The notes below the pieces were generated by a model. It saw only the letters and a program-made list of their open reading frames with translations. It ran no database searches and was not told the origin of the DNA. Shown here piece after piece: positions 55,901 to 64,000 of a stretch of DNA of 64,000 nucleotides. The position numbers and the translations under genes were made by a program. Position 1 is the first letter of the stretch; each line of letters opens with the position of its first letter. The stretch is from Endozoicomonas sp965198415 (GTDB lineage: Bacteria; Pseudomonadota; Gammaproteobacteria; Pseudomonadales; Endozoicomonadaceae). The DNA lies in the NCBI GenBank assembly GCA_965198415.1, contig CBDAPN010000031.1:186001-250000 (forward strand). The letters are read 5' to 3'.

Positions 55901-57948
55901 TAAGCATAGGTGGTGGTGAGCCCCAAAATATTGGTTTTACTTTCTACCTCACCAAAGGCGTTATAGGACTGGCTGGATAAAGTGCGCCACTGTCCTTTCA
56001 ACAAATCCTGTTTGCTAATAGAGCGTTTGGACGCATCGAGGATCATCCGTCGTGTATTACCCAGAGGACTCTGCACGGTAACGGAGTTTTGTCCGTCGGT
56101 ACTGAAGGTTTCATAGGTACTGAGGGTGACATAGCCTGCCGGGTCGGTGTGAGTCAGTGGGCGGTTCATGGCGTCGTAGGTGTAGGTGGTGACTTCACCT
56201 TTGGGGGTTATGGTTTTCAGGTGCCTGGCGTTGCGTGTATCTATAACCATTGTATGTTCACGCCCCTGCTCGCTCACATTAGTAATGGTCAGCTCAGCAG
56301 TGGTCGGGTCGAACTGGTAACGGGTGTGGTGGCTTACCGACTGAATACCTGGCTGATTTTTTGCCAGCCAACGGTGAGTAGCAGAGCGTTGTCGTCCTTT
56401 ATCATCGTGGGTTAAATCCGTTTGCTGCCAGTCCTGCCAGTCTCCAAGGGGTGCCTTCCAGGTCAAGCGCTGGTAGCTGTGGGTTTTGCCATTTTGTGTC
56501 AGTGCATAGCTTTTGCGAATGGCTCTGCCCCCAAGCAGGTCGATCCGGGTTTGTTCAGCCAGTAGGTTGTAATGGTCGGTGAAATAGCGGCTGACAGTCG
56601 CTTTAATCGCTTGCCATTGTTGGCGCTCACGGTTATAGACTGAATAGGTCTCACTGAGTTTGTTGCCATAGTGGTCATAGGTGGTGGCGGTTTTGTCGCT
56701 AGGTACATAGAGATTGCCATTCCAAACATAACGGGTCGCCTCGGTGGGTTTGTCGTAATTGGTTGAACGGCTGTATTTAAAGGGCGAAATGGCATACTCG
56801 TAGGTGGTTTTCAGATAAGGCTGCCCCTGTCGTAGGGTGCGGATTTCAACCGGCAGGTGCAAATAGTTATATTCATAAACCTGTTGGCGCTGCTGTTCAC
56901 CATCTACTTGTGTCACTTCCACATGGTATTTATAGGACTGATCATTGCTGTCAATTAGGCTGTCGCCCCGAGTGGATAGAGTGTACATGGGGTAGCCGGT
57001 GTAGTTATTAGTCTTACTGTACTTGTAATAGACTTCGTGATGGACTTTCAGGTTCTTCTGGTCAAACTGTTTGAATTTAGTCACCACCGGCATTTGCTTT
57101 TTACCACTGTCGTCCGTGTAAAAAATACCGTCGTAACTCAATTCGGTGATCAGTCCTTCGGGCGTTTCCAGCGTACGAATCAGGTTTCTGCCAAACTGAT
57201 TGATATAGGTGATTTTATAACTATGCCCTAATGGATTCTCAATACGGGTAATGCCTTCCTCATTAAAATATACCCGCTGCTCACGGTTATCGGGGCATAA
57301 AATAATCAGTGCACCCGGTTCATAGCTGAAGCGGTAAACGTTGCCATAATCGTCTTTAATGCTGGCCAGTCTGGCAGACTCAAGGCTGGCCACCGGTTCC
57401 TCATAGCTGAACTGCACATGGTTATCAAAACGGTCAACTTGCAGCATTAACAACCCTTGATGGGAAAAAAATTGACGGCTGCCGTCTTTATGTTGTGATA
57501 CATGGCGATAATTCAGGTCCGGGTAGCCAGGAACCGGCAACGCCTGCCCTTTGTCACGAAATTGCGTCCCGTGCTGATTGAAGTATTTAAGCCCGGAAGC
57601 GAAGCCGGTTTCATCGTGCCATAGATTATCAATCAGCCACTGCATACCGCCGAGTTCGGCGGTGTGTTGAGTAATATGATCTAGATCCAACTTCCAGCCA
57701 GTGGGCAGACCAAACATGCCGATGGCATTAAAACTGTAGGTTAGGTTTATTTTGAGAGGCATACGTACCCCGTGTGCTTCAATCAGGGGGTAATTGAGAC
57801 TGAGCGCCCCGGTGGCGGTATTGACCTGCAGGTTCAGCGTTTTTGCATGGTTGTAGGCTTGGCTGCCATTGTATGCAGCAACGGCTTGATGGGCGTACAA
57901 CAGTAGACCGATAAATATCAGCCTGCACTGAGTAAAGAACTGCGACAT
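52966..57948 (-). CDS. Exported RHS/YD-repeat protein 4
   Basis: A 1660-aa protein with signal peptide MSQFFTQCRLIFIGLLLYAH (cleavage near AVA), N-terminus YNGSQAYN, YD-repeat shell and RHS core ending RYAYAHGDPINYIDPNG. It is clearly homologous to RHS1-3 but diverged, and closer to RHS5. The tail (about 52966-53940) has hydrophobic segments with LLIGSQFALNSGNKTAA, a Ser/Glu-rich linker with five SNVTGS/A repeats, then a helical C-terminal domain (LTFEQKAFVKSIVG ... CPEFFDCTPWVSGHFV ... YLDNL) shared with RHS5 and RHS6. The spacer to RHS3 is the long 1.1-kb one; RHS5 lies 91 bp upstream. The function of the tail is unknown. Confidence 0.88.
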   Translation of the reverse strand: MSQFFTQCRLIFIGLLLYAHQAVAAYNGSQAYNHAKTLNLQVNTATGALSLNYPLIEAHGVRMPLKINLTYSFNAIGMFGLPTGWKLDLDHITQHTAELGGMQWLIDNLWHDETGFASGLKYFNQHGTQFRDKGQALPVPGYPDLNYRHVSQHKDGSRQFFSHQGLLMLQVDRFDNHVQFSYEEPVASLESARLASIKDDYGNVYRFSYEPGALIILCPDNREQRVYFNEEGITRIENPLGHSYKITYINQFGRNLIRTLETPEGLITELSYDGIFYTDDSGKKQMPVVTKFKQFDQKNLKVHHEVYYKYSKTNNYTGYPMYTLSTRGDSLIDSNDQSYKYHVEVTQVDGEQQRQQVYEYNYLHLPVEIRTLRQGQPYLKTTYEYAISPFKYSRSTNYDKPTEATRYVWNGNLYVPSDKTATTYDHYGNKLSETYSVYNRERQQWQAIKATVSRYFTDHYNLLAEQTRIDLLGGRAIRKSYALTQNGKTHSYQRLTWKAPLGDWQDWQQTDLTHDDKGRQRSATHRWLAKNQPGIQSVSHHTRYQFDPTTAELTITNVSEQGREHTMVIDTRNARHLKTITPKGEVTTYTYDAMNRPLTHTDPAGYVTLSTYETFSTDGQNSVTVQSPLGNTRRMILDASKRSISKQDLLKGQWRTLSSQSYNAFGEVESKTNILGLTTTYAYDELGRRTKTTDPWDNEQHIDYNDATMTTTARINGRQRQVVSKVPWELKQISQYYPVTNNPHDQATEFVETTVVYDAYKKAISTTSALIDLHSKKSRETVTKHLSYDAQHNLISSDTHTWDGLHGHKTREYDLLNHLYTWHKTLKTPEHTSSHSGYRYLYDSDGLLAQVESPKTADGNRLYLQHHYDKNGREIEKTLQNGQLVEYQYDNRGLLTQHIWSRNQKRYFVSRQYDGDGRLVKLSNSDGKTMHYRYMPNGRLLQIRYPDDRDISYTHDDYDRVITQKDANRTEQYFVYKPEDKGRLSSLEINGSRIDFHYGEDDNGKRGQLLKRTTNAEATGITQTHFRYGVFGQMVESTSVNPKAQYSVSYNYKPRGELFKQVQSLSEKGQLPQIYTTLYRYDSMQRLTDEVHTDATGNFQKRYHYDGNNNLLSEEDHSNCGPGQSQQYSYNPLDQLIHVKEGEMINPVLHDANGHLTQDHKATQYKYDDAGFLLQIQPQKGSAIRYEYWPNGLLSRRSSDGSQSQFYPDHHKNTQTVVKDGQWHSLVRHGQSIVGRQTDQGLDQFFKVNESTGAVLQQAKGKTQLHLHRYDAYGKPLQRSPADDTDFTWNQELTEPETGLTYLRHRFHHPQLRRFITRDNVHVDNRYAYAHGDPINYIDPNGHSAVGRYVGGSLAIGAGLLGLLLLIPSAGVSLGLTTLSAFVASTVFTLSGILSGGLLIGSQFALNSGNKTAANALTISSIFFGGVALGDLALATAPKLISKVATWLSDTASDARSASSSLEMGELNIEVEYSSSETGYSTEADTLSSHLSLDSTELGSHLNESERSSISSNVTGSSNVTGSSNVTGSSNVTGSSNVTASSTDESIVRLEGPSVDVRSKYRDPEKLQALVAFSKNLERSYSTLTFEQKAFVKSIVGTMVYSRPENINVAVDIVSSYWPIKELGMETVMIMSKCPEFFDCTPWVSGHFVANAITKYLDNL
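53332..53421 (-). repeat. 18-bp tandem repeat in RHS4 tail (SNVTGS)
   Basis: Five copies of an 18-bp unit (tgtcacattgctactacc on the plus strand), in frame, encoding SNVTGS with the last unit SNVTAS. The copies are identical apart from their outer edges, so the number of units is likely to vary between strains. Confidence 0.9.
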
Positions 57949-58039
57949 CTTCTGCCTCTTTTAAACCAAATTTTGGCTTAATAAACTTTAGTAGATGCCG
58001 CCGCTTATAGAAAAAATAATTTTTTAACAGTTGGTTATC

Positions 58040-61000
58040 TTAGTTGTTTAGCCGACTAACCTGATTTAAGTAGGTAAAAATGGCCTCTGATACAATATGT
58101 TGTGATTCTTCTTCAAGTTGAAATATGTCCGCTTTTTCGGCTATTAATGTGAGTTGAAAACTTGTAAAGAGTCTCTCTGTTTTAAAGGCCTGTAGCATTT
58201 GTAGTACCGTGTCAGAAGTGACTTCTTTTAATAATAAATTTCGACCAAATTCATACAGCCACATGTTTTGCTCATGATTTAATCCTCCAGAATAAAAGAT
58301 AATATTTTTGAGTAGGTCAAACAATTTCTCTTGGGTCGCTCTATCGTTAGTTTGCCGCATCAAATGAAGCATCGCCTCATACCCCTTTTGAGCCCAATGC
58401 TTTATGGTGAGTGGGGCAAATTTATTACTGCCGCTCATGTTGAGCCTGACAGGCGATGTGGAAGACGAAGCATTTACCGCACTCTCACCCACCTCAATGT
58501 GCAACCCGGCATGACCTGCTGAACCTTCGGGTGTCTGAACGGCCCCCAAAGTGATAGCCTCACCTACACCGCTTTCCTCGATTACCTCAGCCCCCCCTTT
58601 TACGATCTTTTGCATGATGTTCGGAGCAATAGCTACCGCAAAGTCGCCCAGCGCCACAAGAGCCAAAAGGCCACTGGTAATGGATAACGCTATAGCAGCT
58701 GTTTTATTGCCGCTATTTAGGGCATTCTGTGAACAAATCAACATCCCCCCCCCAAGGGCAGTCGATCCGGCAAAGATTCCACCGGCAATCGTTGCACCTG
58801 TTGTGGTAAAACTTAATGAAGACCCTACTGAGGGGATTGCCAGCAGAAGTCCGACAAATGAAAGTCCGATCGCAATACCGCCACCAACGTATCTGCCCGA
58901 AGAGTAATGTCCTGTGGGGTCAGTGTAATTCACCGGATCGCCGTTAGCGTAAGCGTAGCGGTTATCAACATGTACGTTGTCCCGGGTGATAAAACGCCTC
59001 AGTTGCGGGTGGTGAAACCGGTGTCGTAAGTAAGTGAGCCCGGTTTCAGGTTCGGTCAATTCCTGGTTCCATGTAAAGTCGGTATCGTCAGTTGGGTTGT
59101 TTTGCAGCGGTTTGCCGTAAGCATCGTAGCGATACAGATGCAGCTGCGTGTCGGCTGTTGTTTTTTGCAGAACCGCACCGGTGCTCTCATTGACCTTGAA
59201 AAACTGATCCAGCCCTTGATCAGTTCGCCTGCCTAAGATGGTTTTCCCGTGTCGTACCAGCGAGCGCCACTGACCGTTTTTCACGACTGTTTGCATGTTT
59301 TTATAGTGGTCCGGGTAGAAGTGGTTTTGGGAATCACCACGGTTGCGACGCCTCAACAAGCCATTTGGCCAATATTCGTAGTGTGTTGCTGGCTTGTTTT
59401 GCGGCTGCACCTGCAGCAAAAAACCTGCATTATCGTACTTATATTGAGTCTTTTTATGGTCTTGTGTCAGGTGTCCGTTCGCATCGTGCAACACTGGTTG
59501 TACTACCTCTCCCATCTTGACTTTGATCAGCTGATCGAGACCATTATAGGAATACTGTCGGCTTTGGCTCGCACTGCAATTACTGTAATCCTCCTCTGCT
59601 AACAGATTGTTGTTGCCGTCGTAGCGGTAACGCTTTTGAAATTTTTTGCGTTGATTGCTATGCACCTCGTCGGTGAGCCGACGCATGCCGTCGTAATGAT
59701 ACTCTGTCGTATGTTGTTCCGGTAGTTGCCCCTTTTTAGTGATCGTCTGCACTTGTCTGAACAGTTCTCCACGGGGTTTATAGTTGTAGCTTACCCCGTA
59801 TTGCACCTTAGAGCTGGTGCTGGTTGATTCGACCATCTGCCCAAAGACACCATAACGAAAGCGGGTTTGGACTACACCCGTTGCCTCTGCATTGGTGGTT
59901 CTCTTGAGCAACTGCCCATGGCGTCCGTTGTCGTCTTCACCGTAGTATAAGTCGATACGGCTGCCACTCACTTGTAGGCTGGACAAATGGCCTTTGTCTT
60001 CTGGTTTATAAACAAAGTGCTGTTCAATTTGGTTAGCGTCTTTTTGTTTAATGATGCGGTCGTAATCATCAAAGGTATAGCTAATTGAGCGATTATCGGG
60101 GTAACGCATCTCAAGCAGGTGTCCGTTAGGCGTATAACGATAATGCATGATTTGACCGTTGCTATCGCTTAACTTTATCAGTTGTCCATCGGCATCGTAC
60201 TGACGACTGATGGCGTAGCGCTTTTGGTGACGACTCCAGGCATGTTGGATCAGAAAACCCCGGTTATCGTATTGGTAATCTATGCGCTGACCGTCTTGCA
60301 GGGTTTTTTCTATTTCATGGCCATTTTTGTCATAACGGTGCTTTAGGTACAGGCGATGGCCGTCAGCTGTTTGTGGGGATTCTATCTGCGTAAGTAAACC
60401 ATCACTGTCGTAAAGATACCGATAGCCTGAATGGCTGCTGGTGTGCTCTGGTGTTTTTAACGTTTTGTGCCAGGTATAGAGGTGGTTCAGAAGATCGTAT
60501 TCCCCGGTTTTGTGACCGTGCAGACCGTCCCAAGTGTGGGTATCTGAGGCGATCAGGTTGTGTTGGGGGTCATAGCGCAGTTGGTTGGTGACCACTTCGC
60601 GTTTTGTTTGCGTGTACAGGTCGACCAGTGCAGTCGTCGTGCTGACGGTTTTTTTATGGGCGTCTTGTACCACGATACTTTCAATGAATTCGATGGCCTG
60701 ATCGTGGGGGTTGTTGGTTACCGGATAGTCTCGGGTGATCCGCTTGCGCTCCCATGGTACCTTGTTGACCACCTGATGCTGACGCCCGTTGATGCGGGTG
60801 GTGGTGGTCATGGCGGGGTCATTGTAATCAATGCGGTGTTCATTGCCCCACGGGTCGGTGGTTTGAGTACGTCGGCCCTGCTCGTCGTAGGCAAAGGTGG
60901 TGGTCAGGCCGAGAATATCCGTTTTGCTTGTCATTTTGCCAAAGGCGTCATAGGACTGGCTGGATAAGGTGCGCCACCTACCTTTATATAAATCCTGATG

Positions 61001-62932
61001 GCGAATTGAACGCTTGGAGGCATCGTAAATCGTCCGTTGTGTATTACCCAGTGGGCTCTGCACGGTAACGGTGTTTTGCCCGTCGGTACTGAATGTTTGG
61101 TAGGTGCTGCGGATCACGTAGCCTGACGGGTCGGTGTGGGTGAGCGGTCGGTTCAGGGCGTCGTAGGTGTAGGTGGTGATTTCGCCTTTTGGCGTTATGG
61201 TTTTCAGGTGTCTGGCGTTGCGGGTATCCATAACGCTGGTATGTTCACGCCCCTGCTCGCTCACTTTAGTAATGGTCAGCTCAGCAGTGGTCGGGTCGAA
61301 CCGGTAACGGGTGTGTTGGCTTACCGATTGAATGCCTGGCTGATTTTTTACCAGCCAACGGCGAGTAGCAGAGCGTTGTCGTCCTTTGTCATCGTGGGTT
61401 AAATCCGTTTGCTGCCAGTCCTGCCAGTCTCCAAGGGGGGGCTTCCAGGTCAAGCGCTCGTAGCTGTGGGTTTTGCCATCTTGTGCCAGTGCATAGCTTT
61501 TGCGAATGGCTCTGCCACCCAACAGGTCGACTTGGGTATGCTCGGCTAACAGGCTGAAATGATTGGTGAAATAGCCGCTGACAGTCGCTTTAAGTGCCTG
61601 CCACTGTTGACGCTGGCGGTCATAAACGGAACGGGTCTCGCTCAGTTTATTGCCGTAACGGTCGTAGGTGGTGGTGGTTTTGTCGCTGGGGATATAATCA
61701 GATTGATTCCAGATGTGGCGCGTCACGTCGGTAGGTTTATCGTAGTTGGTTGAACGGCTGTATTTAAACGGCGAGATAGCATACTCGTATGTTGTTTTCA
61801 GATAAGGCTGCCCCTGTCGCAAGGTTATAATCTCAACTGGCAGGTGCAAATAATTGTATACATAAACCTGTTGGGATTGCTGTTCGCCATTAATGTGCGT
61901 CACTTCCACACTGTATTTGTAGGACTGGTCGTTGCTGTCCATCAGGCTATCGCCTCGGCGGGATAGAGCGTAAGTGGGGTAGCCGGTGTAGTTACTCTCC
62001 TGATGGTAGTTGTAATAGACTTCGTGGTGGGTTTTTAAATCGCTCTGGGCAAATTGTTTAAAGTGCGTTACCACCGGCATTTGATTTTGACCACTGTCGT
62101 CAGTGTAAAAAATACCGCCGTAGCTCAGTTCGGTGGTCAGCCCTTCGGGCGTTGTCATAGTACGAACAAGGTTTCTGTCGAACTGGTTAACATAGGTGAT
62201 GGTGTAACTCTGTTTTAACGGATTCTCAATTCGGGTGACGCCTCTCTCATTGAAGTAAACCCGCTGCTCACGGTTATCAGGATAACGAACAATCATCGTA
62301 CCCGGTTCATAACTGAAACGATAAACGTTGCCATAATCGTCTTTAATGCTGGCAAGTCTGGCATGCTCAAGGCTGCCAACCGGCTCTTCATAATTGAACC
62401 GTACATGGTTATTAAAACGGTCAACTTGCAGTATTAACAGCCCTTGCTGGGAAAAAAATTGGCGACTGCCGTCTTTATGATGCGATACGTGGCGATAATG
62501 CAGGTTTGGATAGCTAGGTATCGGCAGTGCTTGTCCTTTGTCCCGAAATTGAGTGCCGTGCTGATTGTAATATTTAAGCCCGGAAGCGAAGCCGGTTTCA
62601 TCGTGCCATAAATTATCAATTAGCCACTGCATACCGCCCAGTTCAGCGGTGTGTTGAGTAATATGATCCAGATCCAGCTGCCAGCCAGTGGGCAGGCCAA
62701 ACATGCCGATGGCATTAAAACTGTAAGTTAGTTTCACTTTCAGGGGCATTCGTATCCCCTGCGCTTCAATTAAAGGGTAGGTAAAACTGAGGGTTCCGGT
62801 GGCGGCATTAACCTGAACATTGAATGCTTTGGTGTGGTTGTAGGCTTGGCTGCCTTTGTAGGCAATGGCTTGGTAGTTACACAACAACAGTCCAATGAGT
62901 GTCAAACAGCATTGACTAAAAAATTGCGACAT
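58040..62932 (-). CDS. Exported RHS/YD-repeat protein 5
   Basis: A 1630-aa protein with signal peptide MSQFFSQCCLTLIGLLLC and YKGSQAYN, YD-repeat shell and RHS core ending RYAYANGDPVNYTDPTG. It is a close paralogue of RHS4. AGAGG lies before the ATG. The tail (58040 to about 58925) has hydrophobic segments with MLICSQNALNSGNKTAA, a linker, then a helical domain (GGLNHEQNMWLYEFGRNLL ... ADIFQLEEESQHIVSEAIF ... YLNQ) like the ends of RHS4 and RHS6. A 91-bp spacer separates it from RHS4, so the two are probably transcribed together; no room remains for an immunity gene. Confidence 0.88.
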   Translation of the reverse strand: MSQFFSQCCLTLIGLLLCNYQAIAYKGSQAYNHTKAFNVQVNAATGTLSFTYPLIEAQGIRMPLKVKLTYSFNAIGMFGLPTGWQLDLDHITQHTAELGGMQWLIDNLWHDETGFASGLKYYNQHGTQFRDKGQALPIPSYPNLHYRHVSHHKDGSRQFFSQQGLLILQVDRFNNHVRFNYEEPVGSLEHARLASIKDDYGNVYRFSYEPGTMIVRYPDNREQRVYFNERGVTRIENPLKQSYTITYVNQFDRNLVRTMTTPEGLTTELSYGGIFYTDDSGQNQMPVVTHFKQFAQSDLKTHHEVYYNYHQESNYTGYPTYALSRRGDSLMDSNDQSYKYSVEVTHINGEQQSQQVYVYNYLHLPVEIITLRQGQPYLKTTYEYAISPFKYSRSTNYDKPTDVTRHIWNQSDYIPSDKTTTTYDRYGNKLSETRSVYDRQRQQWQALKATVSGYFTNHFSLLAEHTQVDLLGGRAIRKSYALAQDGKTHSYERLTWKPPLGDWQDWQQTDLTHDDKGRQRSATRRWLVKNQPGIQSVSQHTRYRFDPTTAELTITKVSEQGREHTSVMDTRNARHLKTITPKGEITTYTYDALNRPLTHTDPSGYVIRSTYQTFSTDGQNTVTVQSPLGNTQRTIYDASKRSIRHQDLYKGRWRTLSSQSYDAFGKMTSKTDILGLTTTFAYDEQGRRTQTTDPWGNEHRIDYNDPAMTTTTRINGRQHQVVNKVPWERKRITRDYPVTNNPHDQAIEFIESIVVQDAHKKTVSTTTALVDLYTQTKREVVTNQLRYDPQHNLIASDTHTWDGLHGHKTGEYDLLNHLYTWHKTLKTPEHTSSHSGYRYLYDSDGLLTQIESPQTADGHRLYLKHRYDKNGHEIEKTLQDGQRIDYQYDNRGFLIQHAWSRHQKRYAISRQYDADGQLIKLSDSNGQIMHYRYTPNGHLLEMRYPDNRSISYTFDDYDRIIKQKDANQIEQHFVYKPEDKGHLSSLQVSGSRIDLYYGEDDNGRHGQLLKRTTNAEATGVVQTRFRYGVFGQMVESTSTSSKVQYGVSYNYKPRGELFRQVQTITKKGQLPEQHTTEYHYDGMRRLTDEVHSNQRKKFQKRYRYDGNNNLLAEEDYSNCSASQSRQYSYNGLDQLIKVKMGEVVQPVLHDANGHLTQDHKKTQYKYDNAGFLLQVQPQNKPATHYEYWPNGLLRRRNRGDSQNHFYPDHYKNMQTVVKNGQWRSLVRHGKTILGRRTDQGLDQFFKVNESTGAVLQKTTADTQLHLYRYDAYGKPLQNNPTDDTDFTWNQELTEPETGLTYLRHRFHHPQLRRFITRDNVHVDNRYAYANGDPVNYTDPTGHYSSGRYVGGGIAIGLSFVGLLLAIPSVGSSLSFTTTGATIAGGIFAGSTALGGGMLICSQNALNSGNKTAAIALSITSGLLALVALGDFAVAIAPNIMQKIVKGGAEVIEESGVGEAITLGAVQTPEGSAGHAGLHIEVGESAVNASSSTSPVRLNMSGSNKFAPLTIKHWAQKGYEAMLHLMRQTNDRATQEKLFDLLKNIIFYSGGLNHEQNMWLYEFGRNLLLKEVTSDTVLQMLQAFKTERLFTSFQLTLIAEKADIFQLEEESQHIVSEAIFTYLNQVSRLNN

Positions 62933-63149
62933 CTTTTGCCTCTTTCAAACCAAGTGCTAGCGTAATAAAACATAGTAGAAAACCCTGCACGAAGAAAAAT
63001 CGTACAGTTTCAGAAATCTGTCTGGGAAGGGGTAGAGTCGCAGAGGCGGTGTTTTGGCCTGTTTCCCTGAGACTAAAGAAAATTGTTGTAAATAGATGAC
63101 TCTTTCTAACAAATAGCGTCATTAAGGCAAGTACCCCAATCCATTACTA
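62933..63149. other. Spacer between RHS5 and RHS6
   Basis: 217 bp upstream of RHS5. Apart from the RHS5 ribosome site I see no gene, repeat or terminator with confidence. Confidence 0.35.
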
Positions 63150-64000
63150 TTAGAAGAAAAAATCCAATGGCCTATTATTTACATGCGTCAAAATAGCTTT
63201 AGTAACGAACTCTCCTAAGACATTTGGACGGCGATCAAAAAGTTGAGGGTAGTTTGCCAACTTAATCATTTCATCGGCTGTAAAATAATCAAATGGTTTA
63301 TACAGAGAAACGATCTGCTCTGCCTCGGATTCGTTGCACCTTGGAAAATTAGCAAAATGATTGGTGAGCTCTTTAATGAAGTTTCTTTGTTGTGGCCTCA
63401 ACGCCTCAAACCATTGTGACGCGGTTCTGTCCAATAAGTTGTGGGATTCTTTTGTCTCTTTAATTTCTGAAAGTTTCTCAGTAAATTCTCTAATCATCAC
63501 TTGTTCCATTGTCTCTGAACTTGGTTGAAACACCCCTTCACTTTGCAGTGAGTTTTGTCCCACGCTTGTTGAGAGTTGAGACATTGCCTTAACACCCGCT
63601 GAGGTAAAACCGGATTGCGTAGCCTCACCTGCATCAACCTCTAATTCAGCAGCCACTTCTACACCTTGAGCCGCTTCTGTTGCAGTAGACGCAATGGCAT
63701 TACTACCTTTGATGACTTGCGAAATAAAAAACTGTGCGAAGGTTTCTGTGAGCTTGGGCGCAATGGCTACTGCAAAATCAGCCAGTGCCAAAGCTTCAGC
63801 ACCAACACTAAGGATGGTAAGTGCTGTGGCGGCTGCTTTATTACCCGAATTCAGAGCAGCCTGTGAACCAATCAGCAACCCACCCCCTGCAATAGCTCCG
63901 CCAGCAAATAGTCCACCAGCGAGTGCTGCGCCACCGGCGGTGAAGCCTAAGGAAATCCCTACTGTAGGGATGAGCAGGGTTAGGCCAAGCAGTCCTAGTC
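63150..64000 (-). CDS. RHS/YD-repeat protein 6, C-terminal tail only (runs off window)
   Basis: The open frame continues to the window edge without a start, so only the last 283 or so codons are visible. They match the tails of RHS4 and RHS5: a hydrophobic module with LLIPTVGISLGF-type helices and MLIGSQAALNSGNKAAATAL, a Glu/Ser-rich linker, and a helical end (LRPQQRNFIKELTNHF ... LANYPQLFDRRPNVLGEFVT ... HVNN). The core should lie just beyond 64000. The ATG at 63878 is internal and not the true start. Confidence 0.85.
   Translation of the reverse strand, partial: LGLLGLTLLIPTVGISLGFTAGGAALAGGLFAGGAIAGGGLLIGSQAALNSGNKAAATALTILSVGAEALALADFAVAIAPKLTETFAQFFISQVIKGSNAIASTATEAAQGVEVAAELEVDAGEATQSGFTSAGVKAMSQLSTSVGQNSLQSEGVFQPSSETMEQVMIREFTEKLSEIKETKESHNLLDRTASQWFEALRPQQRNFIKELTNHFANFPRCNESEAEQIVSLYKPFDYFTADEMIKLANYPQLFDRRPNVLGEFVTKAILTHVNNRPLDFFF

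Overview
The window looks like part of the chromosome of a gammaproteobacterium. The housekeeping genes are gammaproteobacterial in type and order: cydABX with a long Q-loop CydA, prfB with the UGA frameshift followed by lysS, brnQ, ung, glk, and a zinc-protease/7TM/ATP-grasp trio. The accessory genes suggest an animal-associated marine lineage such as Endozoicomonas or a relative (inference from a leucine-rich-repeat NEL-type ubiquitin ligase, giant exported RHS proteins and abundant repeats and IS remnants; no database search was possible).

Layout. 1-7626 is an accessory region. Two near-identical direct-repeat copies (1-1877 and 5179-6955), each carrying a tyrosine recombinase gene, a broken LuxR-type HTH gene and an IS4-family insertion, flank a 958-aa LRR effector with an IpaH-like NEL E3 ligase domain. 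7627-8082 holds a strong orphan terminator and a decayed fragment of cydB. 8083-22350 is ordinary chromosome, all on the minus strand: cytochrome bd oxidase (cydABX), an unrecognised membrane coiled-coil protein, a diguanylate cyclase, a coupled operon of tandem retropepsin-like lipoprotein, 7TM inactive transglutaminase and RimK-like ATP-grasp ligase, then BrnQ and a CorA/ZntB-type transporter. 22772-28730 is a giant autotransporter on the plus strand broken by at least two frameshifts, followed by an IS200-like tnpA remnant. 29226-36193 is again core: glk, prfB-lysS, a TetR regulator, an exported Ppx/GppA-like protein and ung. A tRNA cluster (Arg-ACG twice, Ser-GCT) at 36320-36630 with a consensus promoter marks the edge of a second island.

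36859-64000 is that island: five complete RHS/YD-repeat genes of about 1,610-1,660 codons and the 3' end of a sixth, all on the minus strand. Each complete one starts with a Sec signal peptide, has a shared YD-repeat/RHS core ending in a DPxG motif, then a hydrophobic module with an IGSQ/IGAQ motif, then a variable tail. The first three are nearly identical in the core (about 5.09-kb period) but differ in their tails; one tail carries an HExxH motif, and the last three tails share a helical C-terminal domain. No convincing immunity genes lie between them. The LRR-NEL protein and the RHS array are probably the host- or neighbour-interaction part of the window; the other genes serve respiration, signalling, transport and translation.
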